Source: Myxococcales bacterium
GTDB taxonomy: Bacteria; Myxococcota; Myxococcia; Myxococcales; Anaeromyxobacteraceae
DNA length: 32,782 bases
Reading direction: 5' to 3'
NCBI GenBank assembly: GCA_021806645.1
Contig: JAJZQX010000025.1
Coordinates: forward strand, 1-32,782
The notes under the pieces are model-generated. The model was not told the DNA's origin, searched no databases, and worked only from the letters and a program-made list of their open reading frames with translations. A program made the translations under genes and the position numbers. Shown piece by piece: positions 32,526-32,782 of the stretch (position 1 is its first letter; every line of letters starts with the position of its first letter).

Positions 32526-32782
32526 TGAACCGCCACCTGGGGCTGGTGGTCGCGGCGGCCCTGCTCGCCGCTTGCTCCGCCAGGGAGACCAAGCCGGAGG
32601 CGCGGCGCGATCCGCCCTTCGTCATGCCGCACAGCCCGCACGTCGAGGCCGAGGTCGACTGCCTGGAGTGCCACGCCTCGATCGCCAAGGCCAGGGCGCT
32701 GCAGAGCCACGTCCGCCACGTCCAGCTCCCGAAGAAGGGCGAGATCTGCTCGGGCTGCCACGACACCGTTCCCAAGCTGCAG
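32525..32782 (+). CDS. Multihaem cytochrome c lipoprotein (partial)
   Basis: The first 86 codons are visible before the window ends. The start ATG shares a base with the upstream stop. The lipoprotein signal MNRHLGLVVAAALLAAC places the lipidated Cys at 17. Two haem-binding motifs appear already, CLECH and CSGCH, separated by about 34 residues, and an intervening HVRHV could supply distal His ligands. The spacing recalls DmsE/MtrA-like or NrfB-like multihaem proteins, so more haems are expected downstream. With the barrel gene it probably forms an outer-membrane electron-transfer complex. Confidence 0.88.
   Translation, partial: MNRHLGLVVAAALLAACSARETKPEARRDPPFVMPHSPHVEAEVDCLECHASIAKARALQSHVRHVQLPKKGEICSGCHDTVPKLQ

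Overview
The window reads as chromosomal DNA of a very GC-rich deltaproteobacterium/myxobacterium. An Anaeromyxobacter-like member of the Myxococcota fits best. This is inferred from the base composition, a Hanks-type kinase fused to TPRs, many TPR proteins, c-type cytochrome lipoproteins, a porin plus multihaem-cytochrome pair and a MshEN-REC-TPR regulator. No 16S gene is present to confirm it. There is no prophage, integrase, insertion sequence or CRISPR array.

Region 1 (1-8995) is structurally odd. A lipoprotein / dihaem cytochrome c / TPR-protein locus occurs twice. Copy 1 (1-1023) has the intact cytochrome and only the last codons of the TPR gene, and then runs into an orphan fragment of pntB. 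Copy 2 (6390-6660) keeps the full lipoprotein and TPR genes but has lost 752 bp of the cytochrome between two GCCG tetranucleotides. A Ser/Thr kinase-TPR receptor and a large unknown exported protein lie between the copies.

Region 2 (8996-12640) holds tRNA-Ala(CGC) with a strong terminator, a small DUF2007-like protein coupled to a P2-type cation ATPase that lacks key Ca2+-site residues, and a doubtful exported ORF. Region 3 (12690-16701) holds a palindromic operator-like element, a DUF6125-like protein, a zinc-finger SDR with an altered active site, and an nfeD/stomatin operon. Region 4 (16702-18950) holds convergent PII (glnB) and ammonium transporter (amtB) genes, each with a sigma-54-like promoter, forming a nitrogen-status module.

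Region 5 (19038-24328) is the most intriguing. A MshEN-REC-TPR regulator and an XRE-cupin repressor form one operon. Divergent from them, with start codons overlapping by two bases, is a radical SAM enzyme with a partial SPASM domain, followed by a small protein with 19 cysteines spaced largely every third residue and an M23 peptidase. A radical SAM/Cys-rich pair under XRE-cupin control is the best candidate here for an undescribed system. Convergent to it lies an inositol-monophosphatase-family gene.

Region 6 (24329-32782) holds a decayed HNH endonuclease gene, a GreA/GreB-like factor without the catalytic acidic tip, moaA, a 2-hydroxyacid dehydrogenase, a small membrane protein coupled to a histone-deacetylase-fold protein with an extra C-terminal domain, and a TlpA-like thioredoxin lipoprotein. 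Across a near-perfect FNR-type box it ends with an outer-membrane beta-barrel gene coupled to a multihaem cytochrome lipoprotein that runs off the window, probably an outer-membrane electron conduit.
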